Positions 1-8,775 of a stretch of DNA of 64,000 bases are shown piece by piece. Every line of letters starts with the position of its first letter. Position 1 is the stretch's first letter. The DNA is from Streptomyces sp. HD. GTDB lineage: Bacteria; Actinomycetota; Actinomycetes; Streptomycetales; Streptomycetaceae. Location of the stretch: positions 32,269 through 96,268 of the forward strand of contig NZ_JAQMYP010000041.1 of the NCBI RefSeq assembly GCF_028369295.1, in the 5' to 3' direction. A program made the position numbers and the translations under genes. Below the pieces are notes generated by a model. It was not told where the DNA came from and searched no databases. It saw only the letters and a program-made list of their open reading frames with translations.

Positions 1-1
1 C

Positions 2-1180
2 GGCGCGGCAGCCGTGTTGGCGGCCCTCGTCGCGCCCGTCGCTCCGGCTGCCGCACAGCCGCCCGCTGCCCAGCAGCACGCTGTCTGCGGACCGCACGGC
101 GAACTGCGTCAGGACCTGCGCACGCTCACCGATCGCGACCGGATCACCGGTGCCGCGGTCCTGATCACCGACGCCGCGGGCGCACCCTGCGGGAGTTGGA
201 CCGAGACGGCAGGGACGGCCGACCGGAGAACAGGCCGCCCCATGAACGCCACCGACCGGTTACGCGCCGGCAGCGTCACCAAGACGTTCACCGCGACGGT
301 CGTGCTCCAACTCGCCGCCGAGCACCGGATCGCGCTCGACGCTCCCGTCGACCGCTACCTGCCCGGTCTGATCCGGCAGAACGGCTACGACGGCCGCCGG
401 ATCACCGTACGGCAGCTGCTGCGGCACACCAGCGGGTTGCCCGACTACCTCGACGCCCCCGAATGGGAGCACCCCGAACGCATCCGGCACCGCCACTTCG
501 AGCCGCGCGAGCTCGTCGCCCGCGCCCTCGGCCTGCCGCGCCCGCACGGGGAGTGGCACTACGCCACCACCAATTACCTTCTCGCGGGCCTGATCATCCG
601 CGAGGTCACCGGCCACTCTCCCGAGGCGGAGATCACCCGCCGCGTGATCCGGCCCCTCGGGTTGGACGACACGTACTGGCCCGGGGACGACACGCGCATC
701 CACGGACCGCACTCGCGTAGCTACTTCACCGCCGAGGACGGCCGCCTCGCCGACGGCACCGACTGGAACACGACCTTCGGCGGGGTCGGCGGCGCACTGG
801 TCTCCACACCCGCCGACCTGACCCGGTTCATCACCGCGCTTCTCGGCGGCCGTCTGCTGCCCTCGGACCAACTGGCCGACATGCGGCGGACGGTGGCCGC
901 CGACCCAGAGCGGCTCTGGCCCGGCGCCCGCTACGGGCTCGGCCTGATCGCCTCCCCGCTGCGCTGCGGCGGCCTGTGGTGGGGGCATGCGGGGACCGTG
1001 CCAGGGGGCCACCGGGCGCTGACGGCCGTTGGCCCTGGCGGGCGGAGCGTCGCCGTCGCGCTCAACGAGATACCGGCCACGCTTCAGGCCGAAGAAGACT
1101 TCCTCGAAATGGTCCAGACCGCCTTCTGTGAAGAGCGGCCTTCCGAAGGAACAGAACCAACAGAAGGGGAACATCAGTGA
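2..1180 (+). CDS. Secreted serine hydrolase, beta-lactamase/D-Ala-D-Ala carboxypeptidase family (5' partial)
   Basis: Serine hydrolase of the class C beta-lactamase / DD-peptidase fold, probably secreted and acting on peptidoglycan-like or small ester/amide substrates. The frame is open from base 2 and the visible N-terminus is an Ala/Val-rich hydrophobic stretch ending in AAAQ, typical of the end of a signal peptide, so the true start lies upstream of the window; GTG at 14 is only an internal candidate. The SxxK nucleophile motif is SVTK (Ser codon at 272) and the C-terminal HxG motif is HAG near 985. The middle motif, normally YxN, reads YAT (Tyr codon at 560), an Asn-to-Thr change that may weaken activity. 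A TTA leucine codon lies at 260-262. It overlaps the next gene by four bases (GTGA), implying translational coupling. Confidence 0.85.
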   Translation, partial: GAAAVLAALVAPVAPAAAQPPAAQQHAVCGPHGELRQDLRTLTDRDRITGAAVLITDAAGAPCGSWTETAGTADRRTGRPMNATDRLRAGSVTKTFTATVVLQLAAEHRIALDAPVDRYLPGLIRQNGYDGRRITVRQLLRHTSGLPDYLDAPEWEHPERIRHRHFEPRELVARALGLPRPHGEWHYATTNYLLAGLIIREVTGHSPEAEITRRVIRPLGLDDTYWPGDDTRIHGPHSRSYFTAEDGRLADGTDWNTTFGGVGGALVSTPADLTRFITALLGGRLLPSDQLADMRRTVAADPERLWPGARYGLGLIASPLRCGGLWWGHAGTVPGGHRALTAVGPGGRSVAVALNEIPATLQAEEDFLEMVQTAFCEERPSEGTEPTEGEHQ

Positions 1181-2793
1181 TCCGTTCAGCCCGATCTCCC
1201 CGCTCGCCGCAGGGCGCTCCGGGAACGGCGAGAAGGGCGGGAAAGGCGAGAAAGGCCGTCCTGGGCCTGGCCGCCGCCGCTCTCGCCCTCACCGCGCTGC
1301 CCGCCACGGCCCTCCCGGCCCAGGCAGCCTCCGACCCCCTCGCCCGCTACCACCACCAGCGCCTCGACTGGAAGAGCTGCGTGCTCGGCCCGAACGACGC
1401 GACCGGCAAGGAACTGGAGCAGGCGGGCGCCCAATGCGCCGACGTGACCGTGCCCTTGGACTACAGCGACCCCGACGGCCGTACGATCACCGTCGCGATT
1501 TCCCGGATCCGCGCCACCGACACCGACCACCGCGTCGGCCCGCTGCTGCTGAACGGCGGCGGCCCCGGCGGGCAGACGCTCGGTGACCCGCCGTGGGTGC
1601 ACAAAGCGATGAAGGAGGTCGGCGCACGCTACGACGTGGTGGGCGTGGATCCCCGCTTCGTCGGCCGCAGCACCCCGCTGGACTGCCACTGGCCGACCGG
1701 CTCCGCGTTCCGGAGCCCCGGCGTCGACCGCGCCGGGTTCGACCGCATGGCGGCGTTCTCCGAGGACCTCGCCCAGCGCTGCCGACGGCACGCGGGTGAC
1801 ACGCTGCCGTACGCCACCACCCGGAACACCGCGCGCGACCTGGACGTCATCCGCGCCGCGCTCGGTGAGCGGCGGATCTCCTACCTGGGGTACTCGTACG
1901 GCAGTTACCTGGGCGAGGTGTACACCACGATGTTCCCCGGCCGCACCGACCGGGTCGTCCTGGACGGTGTCATAGACCCGGACCGGTACGGTCCCCGGCT
2001 GCTGCGGGGCACGGAGAAGGCCAACCGCCACGCACTGCAGGGCTGGGCCTCGTGGGCCGCCGCCCGTGACGCGACCTACGGCCTGGGCCGCACCCGTGGG
2101 GCAGTACTGGCGGTCGTCGACCGCGTCCAGGCCGCCGCAGCCCGCACACCGTTACGGCTCGGCGCCCACCGGGTGGACGAGCACCTAGTGCCCCTCATCG
2201 TCTTCAACGGCCTCTCACAGGACAACGACGGCGCTTACGGGGACTTCGCGCAGGGAGTACAGGACATGCTGCGCGCGGCGGAGGGGCACCGTGTCACCCC
2301 GTCCCCGTGGCTCGACGAGGTTCTCAAGTTCGAGCTGACCGGAGCCGACTCCCACTACGGCAGCGTCCAGACGGCGATCCTGTGCGGTGACCTGGCCGCC
2401 CCGCGGGATCCAGAGCTCTACTGGCGCGACATCCAGCACGCCCGCCCGCGGGACCCGTTGCTCGGCCCCGTCACGAACAACCTCAACCCATGCGCCTTCT
2501 GGGACCCGCCCCGCGAGCGCCCGACCACCATCAGGGACGACCTCCCCGCGCTTCTCGTCAACGCCACCGGAGACCCGCGCACCACCTACGACGGCGCCAC
2601 AGCGGTGCGCCGGACGTGGTCCTCGTCCCGCCTGGTCACCCTACGAGGCGCCGACCAACACGCGGTGTACGGCGTCTACGGCACCCCGTGCGTCGACGCC
2701 ACGGTCAACACCTACCTCGCCACCGGCCACCTCCCGGCCACCGACGTCACCTGCGACGCGCGTGCCGGTGAGCGCCGGGCTGCCTCGCGGTGA
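1177..2793 (+). CDS. Secreted alpha/beta hydrolase of the tripeptidyl aminopeptidase (TAP-like) family
   Basis: Predicted extracellular peptidase-type alpha/beta hydrolase, 538 residues, the normal size for Streptomyces TAP/SlpD-like proteins. The N-terminus is Arg-rich, followed by a hydrophobic segment and an Ala-x-Ala-like cleavage region near residue 50. The nucleophile elbow is GYSYG (about residues 237-241). The C-terminal TAP-like domain has the expected Asp in GDPRTTYDGA and His in DQHAVYG, followed by the conserved Cys-containing tail. The GTG start overlaps the stop of the upstream serine hydrolase, so the two are probably co-translated. It carries a TTA codon at 2152-2154, making it another candidate for bldA-dependent expression. 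The exact substrate cannot be read from sequence. Confidence 0.88.
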   Translation: MIRSARSPRSPQGAPGTARRAGKARKAVLGLAAAALALTALPATALPAQAASDPLARYHHQRLDWKSCVLGPNDATGKELEQAGAQCADVTVPLDYSDPDGRTITVAISRIRATDTDHRVGPLLLNGGGPGGQTLGDPPWVHKAMKEVGARYDVVGVDPRFVGRSTPLDCHWPTGSAFRSPGVDRAGFDRMAAFSEDLAQRCRRHAGDTLPYATTRNTARDLDVIRAALGERRISYLGYSYGSYLGEVYTTMFPGRTDRVVLDGVIDPDRYGPRLLRGTEKANRHALQGWASWAAARDATYGLGRTRGAVLAVVDRVQAAAARTPLRLGAHRVDEHLVPLIVFNGLSQDNDGAYGDFAQGVQDMLRAAEGHRVTPSPWLDEVLKFELTGADSHYGSVQTAILCGDLAAPRDPELYWRDIQHARPRDPLLGPVTNNLNPCAFWDPPRERPTTIRDDLPALLVNATGDPRTTYDGATAVRRTWSSSRLVTLRGADQHAVYGVYGTPCVDATVNTYLATGHLPATDVTCDARAGERRAASR

Positions 2794-2961
2794 CCGAGGA
2801 ACTGCCCATCAAATGCCCGTAGCTGATGATCCGTCACGCCGACAGCGGACCTGGCTGGCGACGCCTGCAGCCCCCGCCTGCCCCTCGCGACCACGGCTGC
2901 GGTGTCAGTCTGCTGAAGTATCCTTCCCGCCACCGCACACCGACTGGGAGGACCAAGAGAA

Positions 2962-4470
2962 TTGACTGGCCTGTCTGCTTTCCCGCTGCCCTTTCAAGCT
3001 TCACGTTCCATATCGTTCGCGACACCCCGAACGCTGCGGGAACTTCAGATGATGCAGTACAGCTCACTCATTCGGGAGAAGCCGGGCTGGTTCGCCAAGA
3101 TGAACGATGCCGACATCGTCGCCAGGTGGACACAGGAAGCGATCGCCCAGGGCCTCACCGAAGCTCAGGTCCGTTACGTGCTTTCCGAATTCCTGCATTA
3201 CGCCGCGCTACGGGACGCACGAACCGGCATCGAGGTGTCCGCCGTCGACGGGGTGTGGCAGTCGGACACACTGGTCGACGACAAGCTCAGAGCCCGGCTG
3301 CGTGAGGCGGTCCGGGTTCTGGAGCAGGTCCCCGAAGCAGAAAAGGACTGGCATCCCGGATCCGACGGCCAGGTTCTGGACCTGGTTCATCCCTCACTTT
3401 TCTGCCTGGTGAGAGAGGCGAGCGGTGCGCCCGAGAGGGCTTGGAAGAACCCGACGGACCGCTACTCGAAGTACGAATTCTCGGAGAAATTCCAGTGGCT
3501 GCCCACGGACGTCGACGTCAGTGACGACGGAGAAGTCGCCTTCCGCTCGTACGTCAACAACGTCCACCCCGAGACTCATCGCGAACTTGCCTCCGTCCTG
3601 CCGGACCTGTTCGCGTGCTTGCGCCCGCTGCTGGAGAACGTGCTCACCGATCTGCGCCATCCGCGGCCCCTGCGGATCGAGGCCGATCCTTACGGGTGGT
3701 ACGACTCGGAGCCTGAGTATCCGGACAAGTCCTCCTACAGTGATGATGGGGCCTACGCAGAAGCCCGCCGTGCTTGGGAGGAGGCCCAGGACGACTGGTG
3801 GGAAAACCGCCGCCCGGTCATCCCGGACGCTCCGGACTTCACCCCGCCCGAGCCCCCCGATGAATCCGCCCGAGTCGACCTGCGCGGCCGCGGTCTCCAG
3901 GTGATCGTCAAACTCGCCACCATTCATCTCACCCCGGACAAGCCCGAGTACCCCGGCGGTTCCTGGCATGTCGAGGGGATGATGAACGAGCGGATTGTCT
4001 CGACCGGAATCTACTACTGGGACAGCGAGAACATCACCGAAAGCCGGCTGAGTTTCCGGGCGGCACTCGACGACCCGGGATACGAACAGAACGACGACAA
4101 CGGCCTGCGTGAGGTCTACGGCCTGGAGGACGAAGACGCACTGAACCAGGTGCTGGGGTCGACATCGACTCCAGCGGGCCGCTGCCTGGCGTTCCCGAAC
4201 ATCCTGCAACACCGCGTCGGCTCATTCCGCCTCTCGGACCCCACCCGCCCGGGATACCGCAAAATTCTCGCGTTCTTCCTGGTCGACCCGTCGGAAAAGA
4301 TCGTCTCGACATCCGATGTTCCGCCGCAACAACCATGGTCCGACACCTCGACCATGACGCTTGAACAGGCCAAGAACTACCGCGAACAACTCATGCAGGA
4401 ACGCAAGTTCTTCGTCGACGAACACAACGAGCAGCTCTACGAACGAGAATTCTCCCTCTGCGAGCACTGA
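2962..4470 (+). CDS. DUF4246 protein with a possible 2OG-Fe(II) oxygenase centre
   Basis: Resembles the DUF4246 family, found in fungi and some Streptomyces. The TTG at 2962 is preferred because the conserved N-terminal region (PRTLRELQMM) lies upstream of the first ATG and GGGAGG sits 10 bases before it. The C-terminal half contains an His-x-Glu (His336, Glu338 in WHVEG), a distal His417 in LQHRVGS and an Arg433 in GYRKIL. That spacing fits the metal- and 2-oxoglutarate-binding residues of Fe(II)/2OG dioxygenases, although a biochemical function for DUF4246 is not something I can assert. It is the only gene on this strand between two unrelated units and seems monocistronic. It has no signal peptide, so it should be cytoplasmic. 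Confidence 0.8.
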   Translation: MTGLSAFPLPFQASRSISFATPRTLRELQMMQYSSLIREKPGWFAKMNDADIVARWTQEAIAQGLTEAQVRYVLSEFLHYAALRDARTGIEVSAVDGVWQSDTLVDDKLRARLREAVRVLEQVPEAEKDWHPGSDGQVLDLVHPSLFCLVREASGAPERAWKNPTDRYSKYEFSEKFQWLPTDVDVSDDGEVAFRSYVNNVHPETHRELASVLPDLFACLRPLLENVLTDLRHPRPLRIEADPYGWYDSEPEYPDKSSYSDDGAYAEARRAWEEAQDDWWENRRPVIPDAPDFTPPEPPDESARVDLRGRGLQVIVKLATIHLTPDKPEYPGGSWHVEGMMNERIVSTGIYYWDSENITESRLSFRAALDDPGYEQNDDNGLREVYGLEDEDALNQVLGSTSTPAGRCLAFPNILQHRVGSFRLSDPTRPGYRKILAFFLVDPSEKIVSTSDVPPQQPWSDTSTMTLEQAKNYREQLMQERKFFVDEHNEQLYEREFSLCEH

Positions 4471-4612
4471 ACCTTTCCATCCTGAATACGTGCAAGTCAG
4501 AAGGGTGTGGACGGCCTGGGTGACGGTTGCCTCGGCCACTAATCCGGTGCAGACACGCACCCTCACCCAGCCACGAGTTTCACGTAACGGCGGAGGTACT
4601 TCGGCGCGAGGG

Positions 4613-5214
4613 TCAGCCGACCAACTCGGCGCGGTGCGCCGCGAAATAGTCGGTGACCGGGGTGGCCGGCTGACCGGTGAGCCGGGCGTGATGTGACCAA
4701 TGCGTCCGTCTCGGCTGTTGCTGGGCAGGACCCCGGTGGCCACGGCCCTGGGAGCCACCCCGACCAGGGTCAGCATCTCGATCCATACGTTGAGGCGCAG
4801 CACCGTGAACGGCAATCCGGATTCGGCCAGCAGCCGTTCGGTGGCCCCGTAGTCGGGGACGAGGGGGTTGGGGTGGCCCGGGTCGCGGGCGCGAGTGATG
4901 GAAGTGAAGAGGACGTGGCCCACGCCCGCCTTCACGGCGGCGTCGATCGCTCGGGCGTGCTTGGGCAGCCGGTCGTCGGTGCCAATGCTGATGATCAGTA
5001 GCCGTTCCACGTCGTCGAGGGCCCGGACCAGCGTGTCTGGTTCGTCGAAGTCGGTATGGCGAGTGCGCACGCCCAAGTCGGCGCTCCTGTCCGTGGTGCG
5101 GGACAAAGCCAGGACGTGCGCGGCGTCGATGCGTTGGATGAGATGGCGGACGGTTGAGCTGCCCAGTTCTCCCGAGGCTCCGCTTACTGCGATCAAGAGA
5201 GGCTCCTCTGCCAT
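4613..5214 (-). pseudogene. NmrA-like NAD(P)-binding oxidoreductase, internal deletion and frameshift
   Basis: The N-terminal part is a clear NmrA-type atypical SDR: Rossmann motif SGASGELGS near residue 10, then a conserved stretch through FTVLRLNVWIEM to the segment GRIGHIT at about residue 175. Immediately afterwards the reading frame breaks. In another frame the sequence resumes with a typical family C-terminus (LTGQPATPVTDYF, then AAHRAELVG and stop at 4613). Family members are near 280 residues; here some 80 residues between the two parts are missing, so a deletion with a frameshift at about 4675-4690 is the simplest reading. It diverges from a broken HxlR regulator, the usual partner of such genes, so a whole regulator/enzyme pair has decayed. 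Confidence 0.75.
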
Positions 5215-5268
5215 ATGCGTAGCCTGATGATTGGTGATGGGGCTTCGGGCTCGTGAGAAGGCACATTG

Positions 5269-5514
5269 ATGTCACCCCTCCACGAAGCTCCGTCAGACGA
5301 ACCCGTCGCCGGCGTCAGGGTGCCGGTCACGGTCGATGATCACCAGAAGTGTCCGGCGACGGCGCTGCTGCGCCGGATCGGCGACAAGTGGAGCGCGGTG
5401 CTGCTGTCGCTTCTGGCGCAGCGCAGTTACGGCGTCAACGAGCTCGACCGGTCGGTCGACCAGGGCCTGAAGCAGCTCGCTCCCGGGCCGCGTTCACGTC
5501 GTCCAGGACGGTGA
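5269..5514 (+). pseudogene. HxlR-family transcriptional regulator, truncated
   Basis: The first 65 residues match the HxlR winged-helix start: the conserved Cys-Pro (CPATALLRRIGDKW), then the recognition region around LAQRSYGVNELDRSV. After that the family pattern stops and the frame ends at 82 residues, against 110-130 for intact members, so the wing and dimerisation helix are gone. The ATG at 5269 is preceded by GAGAAGG at good distance. It faces the broken NmrA gene across about 50 bases, the classic arrangement in which an HxlR protein represses its divergent oxidoreductase. With both genes damaged the module is very likely dead. Confidence 0.7.
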
Positions 5515-5565
5515 GGTGACACCAAAGGCCCGGGCAAGCTCCGCTGCGTCGATTTGTGGGCCAGA

Positions 5566-7902
5566 TTATTGCTGGGCGTGGGTTCCTGCGTGCTGGTCAA
5601 TGGATTCCGCCGCTCTGTGACGGATCAGATCATTGCCGTCGGCGTCCGTGACGAATGCGTGCCCCTTGATGGGTACGGCACTCGTGTCGTAAAGCTCGCC
5701 AACCGCAACGACCTCGCTGTGTCCTTGGCAGCCGTCGCGTTTCAGCAGACGGTTGGCCAGAGCGAAGGCCTCCTCGGTCTTCGGGTGGGTCTTGCCCAGC
5801 CGGGTATTGAGGATCAGCGCGCCTCTGCGCGCGAGGTTCGCTGCGGTTGGGTCGTTCAACGCGTGCACGGCTCGGGCCTTGAGCAGCAGTGCGTACCCGA
5901 TGTAGAGATGGTCCGGCGCGTAACTGGCCTCACGGATCCGTAGCGCCCGAGAGATCAGCGGCACGGCCACGGCGTGGTCGCCCAGGTCGAGGTGGACACT
6001 CGCCAGTGCTATCAAGTCGAAGCTCACGTACGGGTCTTCCGGCCCGTACGCCGCCTCGTCGATCCGCAGCGCCCGCTCGGCCAACGGCACCGCCGCCTCA
6101 TGATCACCGAGAAGGTGGCGAATTCGCGCCAGGGTGGCCAAGTCCGTCGCGATGGCGGGACTGTCCGCCGGCAGACAGGACTCGTGCAGTCTCAGAGCAC
6201 GCTCCGCCAACGGACGCGCTCGCTCCGGCGCGCCGCGGTCCCGGTGGATCTGCGCCAGGGTAATCAGGTCGAAGCCGATTTCCGCGTCCCTCTGTTCGAG
6301 CGATTCGTCGATCGTGAGGGCACGTTCACACAGGGGCAGCGCCACCGAATGGTGCCCGATCGAAAGGAGGAACGCCGATGCCAGCCTCAGCAGCGTCGCC
6401 GCCTCCGCAGCGCATTCGGTCGGCGGCTCGTCCTTGGTCACCACGAGAGCGTGCGGAAGGAGTTCCTGCCATCGCGATCGCGCATCCGGATCACCGTGGA
6501 TGTCGTGCGGCACGCTCGCGAGCAGCGCCCGGCACAGTCGCCCCCGAGCGTCGGTGCGCACGTCGTTCGGTATCGAGGCGCGGATGGCGGCCTGCACCAG
6601 CCGGTGCAGCACCAGGGATGAAGCTCCGCGCCTCGCGAGCCCCAGGCCGGCCAGAGCACCGACCGTCGTGTCCCACGCCACCGGGTCGGCCGCGGCCGCA
6701 ACCAGTGTTTCCGTGCTGCCGCCGAACAGCTCCAGCGGGATCGGCTCCGGGGCCAGCAGGGCACACAGCTCCAACAGCCGCATGGCCTGCGGCTGCTCGA
6801 TCTCCAGCCTTCGCACACTGAGTTGCCACAGGGTCGCGACCACTACCGTCGGCCGGTCCGCCGGCTCGCCCAGCGCGATCATGTCCTCCAACCGCGACGT
6901 CAGCAGAGCCAGGTACCGCTCAGGCGCAGTGTGGTTGTAGTCCATGTACCCGGCCGCCTGCTCCAGCGCCAGCGGCAGGTCCCCCAGGCGCTCAGCGATC
7001 CGGTCCGCCACCTCCGTGGTCATGCCGCACACCCGCCGGGCCAGCAGCTCCACCGCTTCCCGCCGGGTGAACACGTCCAGGTCGATGACGCCCGCTCTGC
7101 TCGACCAGCCGCGCAACCTGGTCGTGACGATGATGTGGCCGTTGCTCCCCAGGTCACCCGAGGGCAGCGCGTCCACGAGCGGGCCAGGTCTCTCCCCGTT
7201 GTCGAAGATGATCAACCAGGGCTCGTGGTCCAGTAATGCCCCGTACACCCTTGGGATGACCTGCTCGGAGTTCACCTCCGCCAGTCCCAGCTCCCTGCCC
7301 AGCGACGCGAACTGCGACGCCACCAGATCGGGATCCTCGGCGTCCACGAACGCCACGAACCGGTATTTCGACCGGTAGAGGTAGGCGTACTCAACCGCAA
7401 GCTGCGTCTTGCCGACACCACCCAGCCCGTGCACGACCTGCATCGCGCCGCCGTTGCCCGAGGTGAGGCGCTGCCGTAACTCCCGCAACGTGGCGTCACG
7501 GCCGGTGAAGTTGATGTTGCGCGGCGGCAGCCGGTACGTCGCCAGACGGAGCCGCGAGCCCGAAGAACGCCCCGCCGGTGGGCGGACCTCCCTGACAGCG
7601 GTCTCGAACAGGTCAGTGAGCGTGGCATGGTCACCCCGCAGCCGCGCGAGTTCCTCCTCCAGGGAGAGGTCGATCTGACCGGCCTGCGCGGCGCGGACGC
7701 ACGCGGTGACGTAAGCCGCGACCCGTTCCCACGGGGGCGGCTTGGTGAACTTGCCTGCCAGCAGGTCCGACAGCGACGACCGGGTGAGGACGCTTTTCTC
7801 GTCGTAGGCCAGCAGTTGCGCCTGGGTGGGTGACCCCGAGGACGTGCGTAACCGCTGCAACCGGTTGACGAACCAGCTCTGTGGTGAGCCCGGTTCCCTC
7901 AT
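5566..7902 (-). CDS. STAND NTPase with degenerate HTH, NB-ARC and TPR domains
   Basis: Signal-transducing NTPase of 778 residues. Residues 1-70 contain a helix-turn-helix-like stretch (SSLSDLLAGKFTKPP) common in Streptomyces NB-ARC proteins. An NB-ARC ATPase follows, with Walker A GLGGVGKT at about 158-165, Walker B WLIIFDN and a sensor region IVTTR. The last 300 residues hold repeated TPR units (Leu-Ala-x-Ile-His-x-Asp type) suited to oligomerisation or ligand binding. The ATG at 7902 has a GGGGGAAG ribosome site; longer starts lack one. Two TTA codons (complement of 7234-7236 and 7477-7479) suggest bldA dependence. It stands alone, tail to tail with the HxlR remnant. Such proteins act as regulators or in defence; the context does not decide which. 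Confidence 0.85.
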   Translation of the reverse strand: MREPGSPQSWFVNRLQRLRTSSGSPTQAQLLAYDEKSVLTRSSLSDLLAGKFTKPPPWERVAAYVTACVRAAQAGQIDLSLEEELARLRGDHATLTDLFETAVREVRPPAGRSSGSRLRLATYRLPPRNINFTGRDATLRELRQRLTSGNGGAMQVVHGLGGVGKTQLAVEYAYLYRSKYRFVAFVDAEDPDLVASQFASLGRELGLAEVNSEQVIPRVYGALLDHEPWLIIFDNGERPGPLVDALPSGDLGSNGHIIVTTRLRGWSSRAGVIDLDVFTRREAVELLARRVCGMTTEVADRIAERLGDLPLALEQAAGYMDYNHTAPERYLALLTSRLEDMIALGEPADRPTVVVATLWQLSVRRLEIEQPQAMRLLELCALLAPEPIPLELFGGSTETLVAAAADPVAWDTTVGALAGLGLARRGASSLVLHRLVQAAIRASIPNDVRTDARGRLCRALLASVPHDIHGDPDARSRWQELLPHALVVTKDEPPTECAAEAATLLRLASAFLLSIGHHSVALPLCERALTIDESLEQRDAEIGFDLITLAQIHRDRGAPERARPLAERALRLHESCLPADSPAIATDLATLARIRHLLGDHEAAVPLAERALRIDEAAYGPEDPYVSFDLIALASVHLDLGDHAVAVPLISRALRIREASYAPDHLYIGYALLLKARAVHALNDPTAANLARRGALILNTRLGKTHPKTEEAFALANRLLKRDGCQGHSEVVAVGELYDTSAVPIKGHAFVTDADGNDLIRHRAAESIDQHAGTHAQQ

Positions 7903-8115
7903 ATACGTCGCTTCCCCCGTCCCGCTCTCCGGAATCGTCCGGACTTCGGAGTCCAAAAATGTAGCTCATCCAGCGGGGGAGCCCAGCGGATCCGGGGTCC
8001 TCCGAGACTGCCGTGGCCGAGCGGCGCCAGCCCTCAACGTAGACGGCGGCGCGGTCAATGACCGGGCGGCGCCACTGACGGCGCGTCAGTAATCCGAATT
8101 TCGAGGGGATCGAAC

Positions 8116-8586
8116 ATGGAACTCAAGGGAAACCTCATTCGACTCGCCGGCGCGGGCGCGGCGATCGCATTCGGCTCGACGCTGCTGGTCGGCGGCGCAA
8201 CCTCGGCACAGGCGGCGCCGGTGAACTACCAGGTGATCAACGGCAACAGCAGCAACTCCTGCCTCCAGGTGAACATCTCGGGAGGCAAGGGAAACCTTGT
8301 TCTCGGCACCTGTGACCGCAGCGCAAAGCAGGTGTGGCAGATCAGCGGTGGCATCTTCAGGAACCCGGCATCAGGCCACTGCCTCGACGGAAACGGCGCG
8401 GATGTCTACACCTTCCCGTGCAACGGCGGCGCGTATCAGAAGTGGACAACCACGTCCGGCACTGCGAAGTCCATCAAGCACAACCAGAGCGGCAAGTACT
8501 TGGACGCGAACGGAACGGTCGGGGCCCAGGTCGTCTTCCAGTCCACCATCGGGTCGGCGTCCCGCTGGGTGATCGACCCGGTGTGA
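8116..8586 (+). CDS. Small secreted ricin-type beta-trefoil lectin
   Basis: 156-residue exported protein. Residues 1-35 form a Sec signal peptide ending ATSAQAAP. The rest is a single beta-trefoil with repeats of the QxW type (KQVWQI, YQKWTT, SRWVID) and the SGHCLDGNG / SGKYLDANG turns that bind galactose- or xylose-like sugars in ricin B domains. No catalytic module is attached, so it is a free lectin. The AGGGG before ATG 8116 fits the start. It lies 190 bases upstream of a receptor kinase with the same fold on its outer face, so a shared ligand is plausible. A strong hairpin follows its stop. Confidence 0.85.
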   Translation: MELKGNLIRLAGAGAAIAFGSTLLVGGATSAQAAPVNYQVINGNSSNSCLQVNISGGKGNLVLGTCDRSAKQVWQISGGIFRNPASGHCLDGNGADVYTFPCNGGAYQKWTTTSGTAKSIKHNQSGKYLDANGTVGAQVVFQSTIGSASRWVIDPV

Positions 8587-8609
8587 TGCATCGCCTGACT
8601 CTGTGAGTG

Positions 8610-8638
8610 CGGCGGGCCGTCCCTCTGGCGGCCCGCCG
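8610..8638 (+). terminator. Rho-independent-like hairpin after the lectin gene
   Basis: Perfect 10-bp stem CGGCGGGCCG / CGGCCCGCCG with a 9-base loop, starting 24 bases after the stop at 8586. There is no U tract, as is usual in Streptomyces. Confidence 0.65.
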
Positions 8639-8775
8639 TCGCGAACACGTGGTCCCAGGGCTCAAGTTCGTAGTGATGCACGAGGTCGCATCACCTGGAT
8701 GACCCGTCAACTCACCAGTCCCAACTACCCCGTTAGGCTGTCTCCCGTACAGGGGCAACAACCTTGAGGCGGGCT

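Noticed and set aside
5566..7902. STAND protein as part of an FxSxx-COOH RiPP system
   Set aside because: No FxSxx precursor or radical SAM enzyme is encoded nearby.
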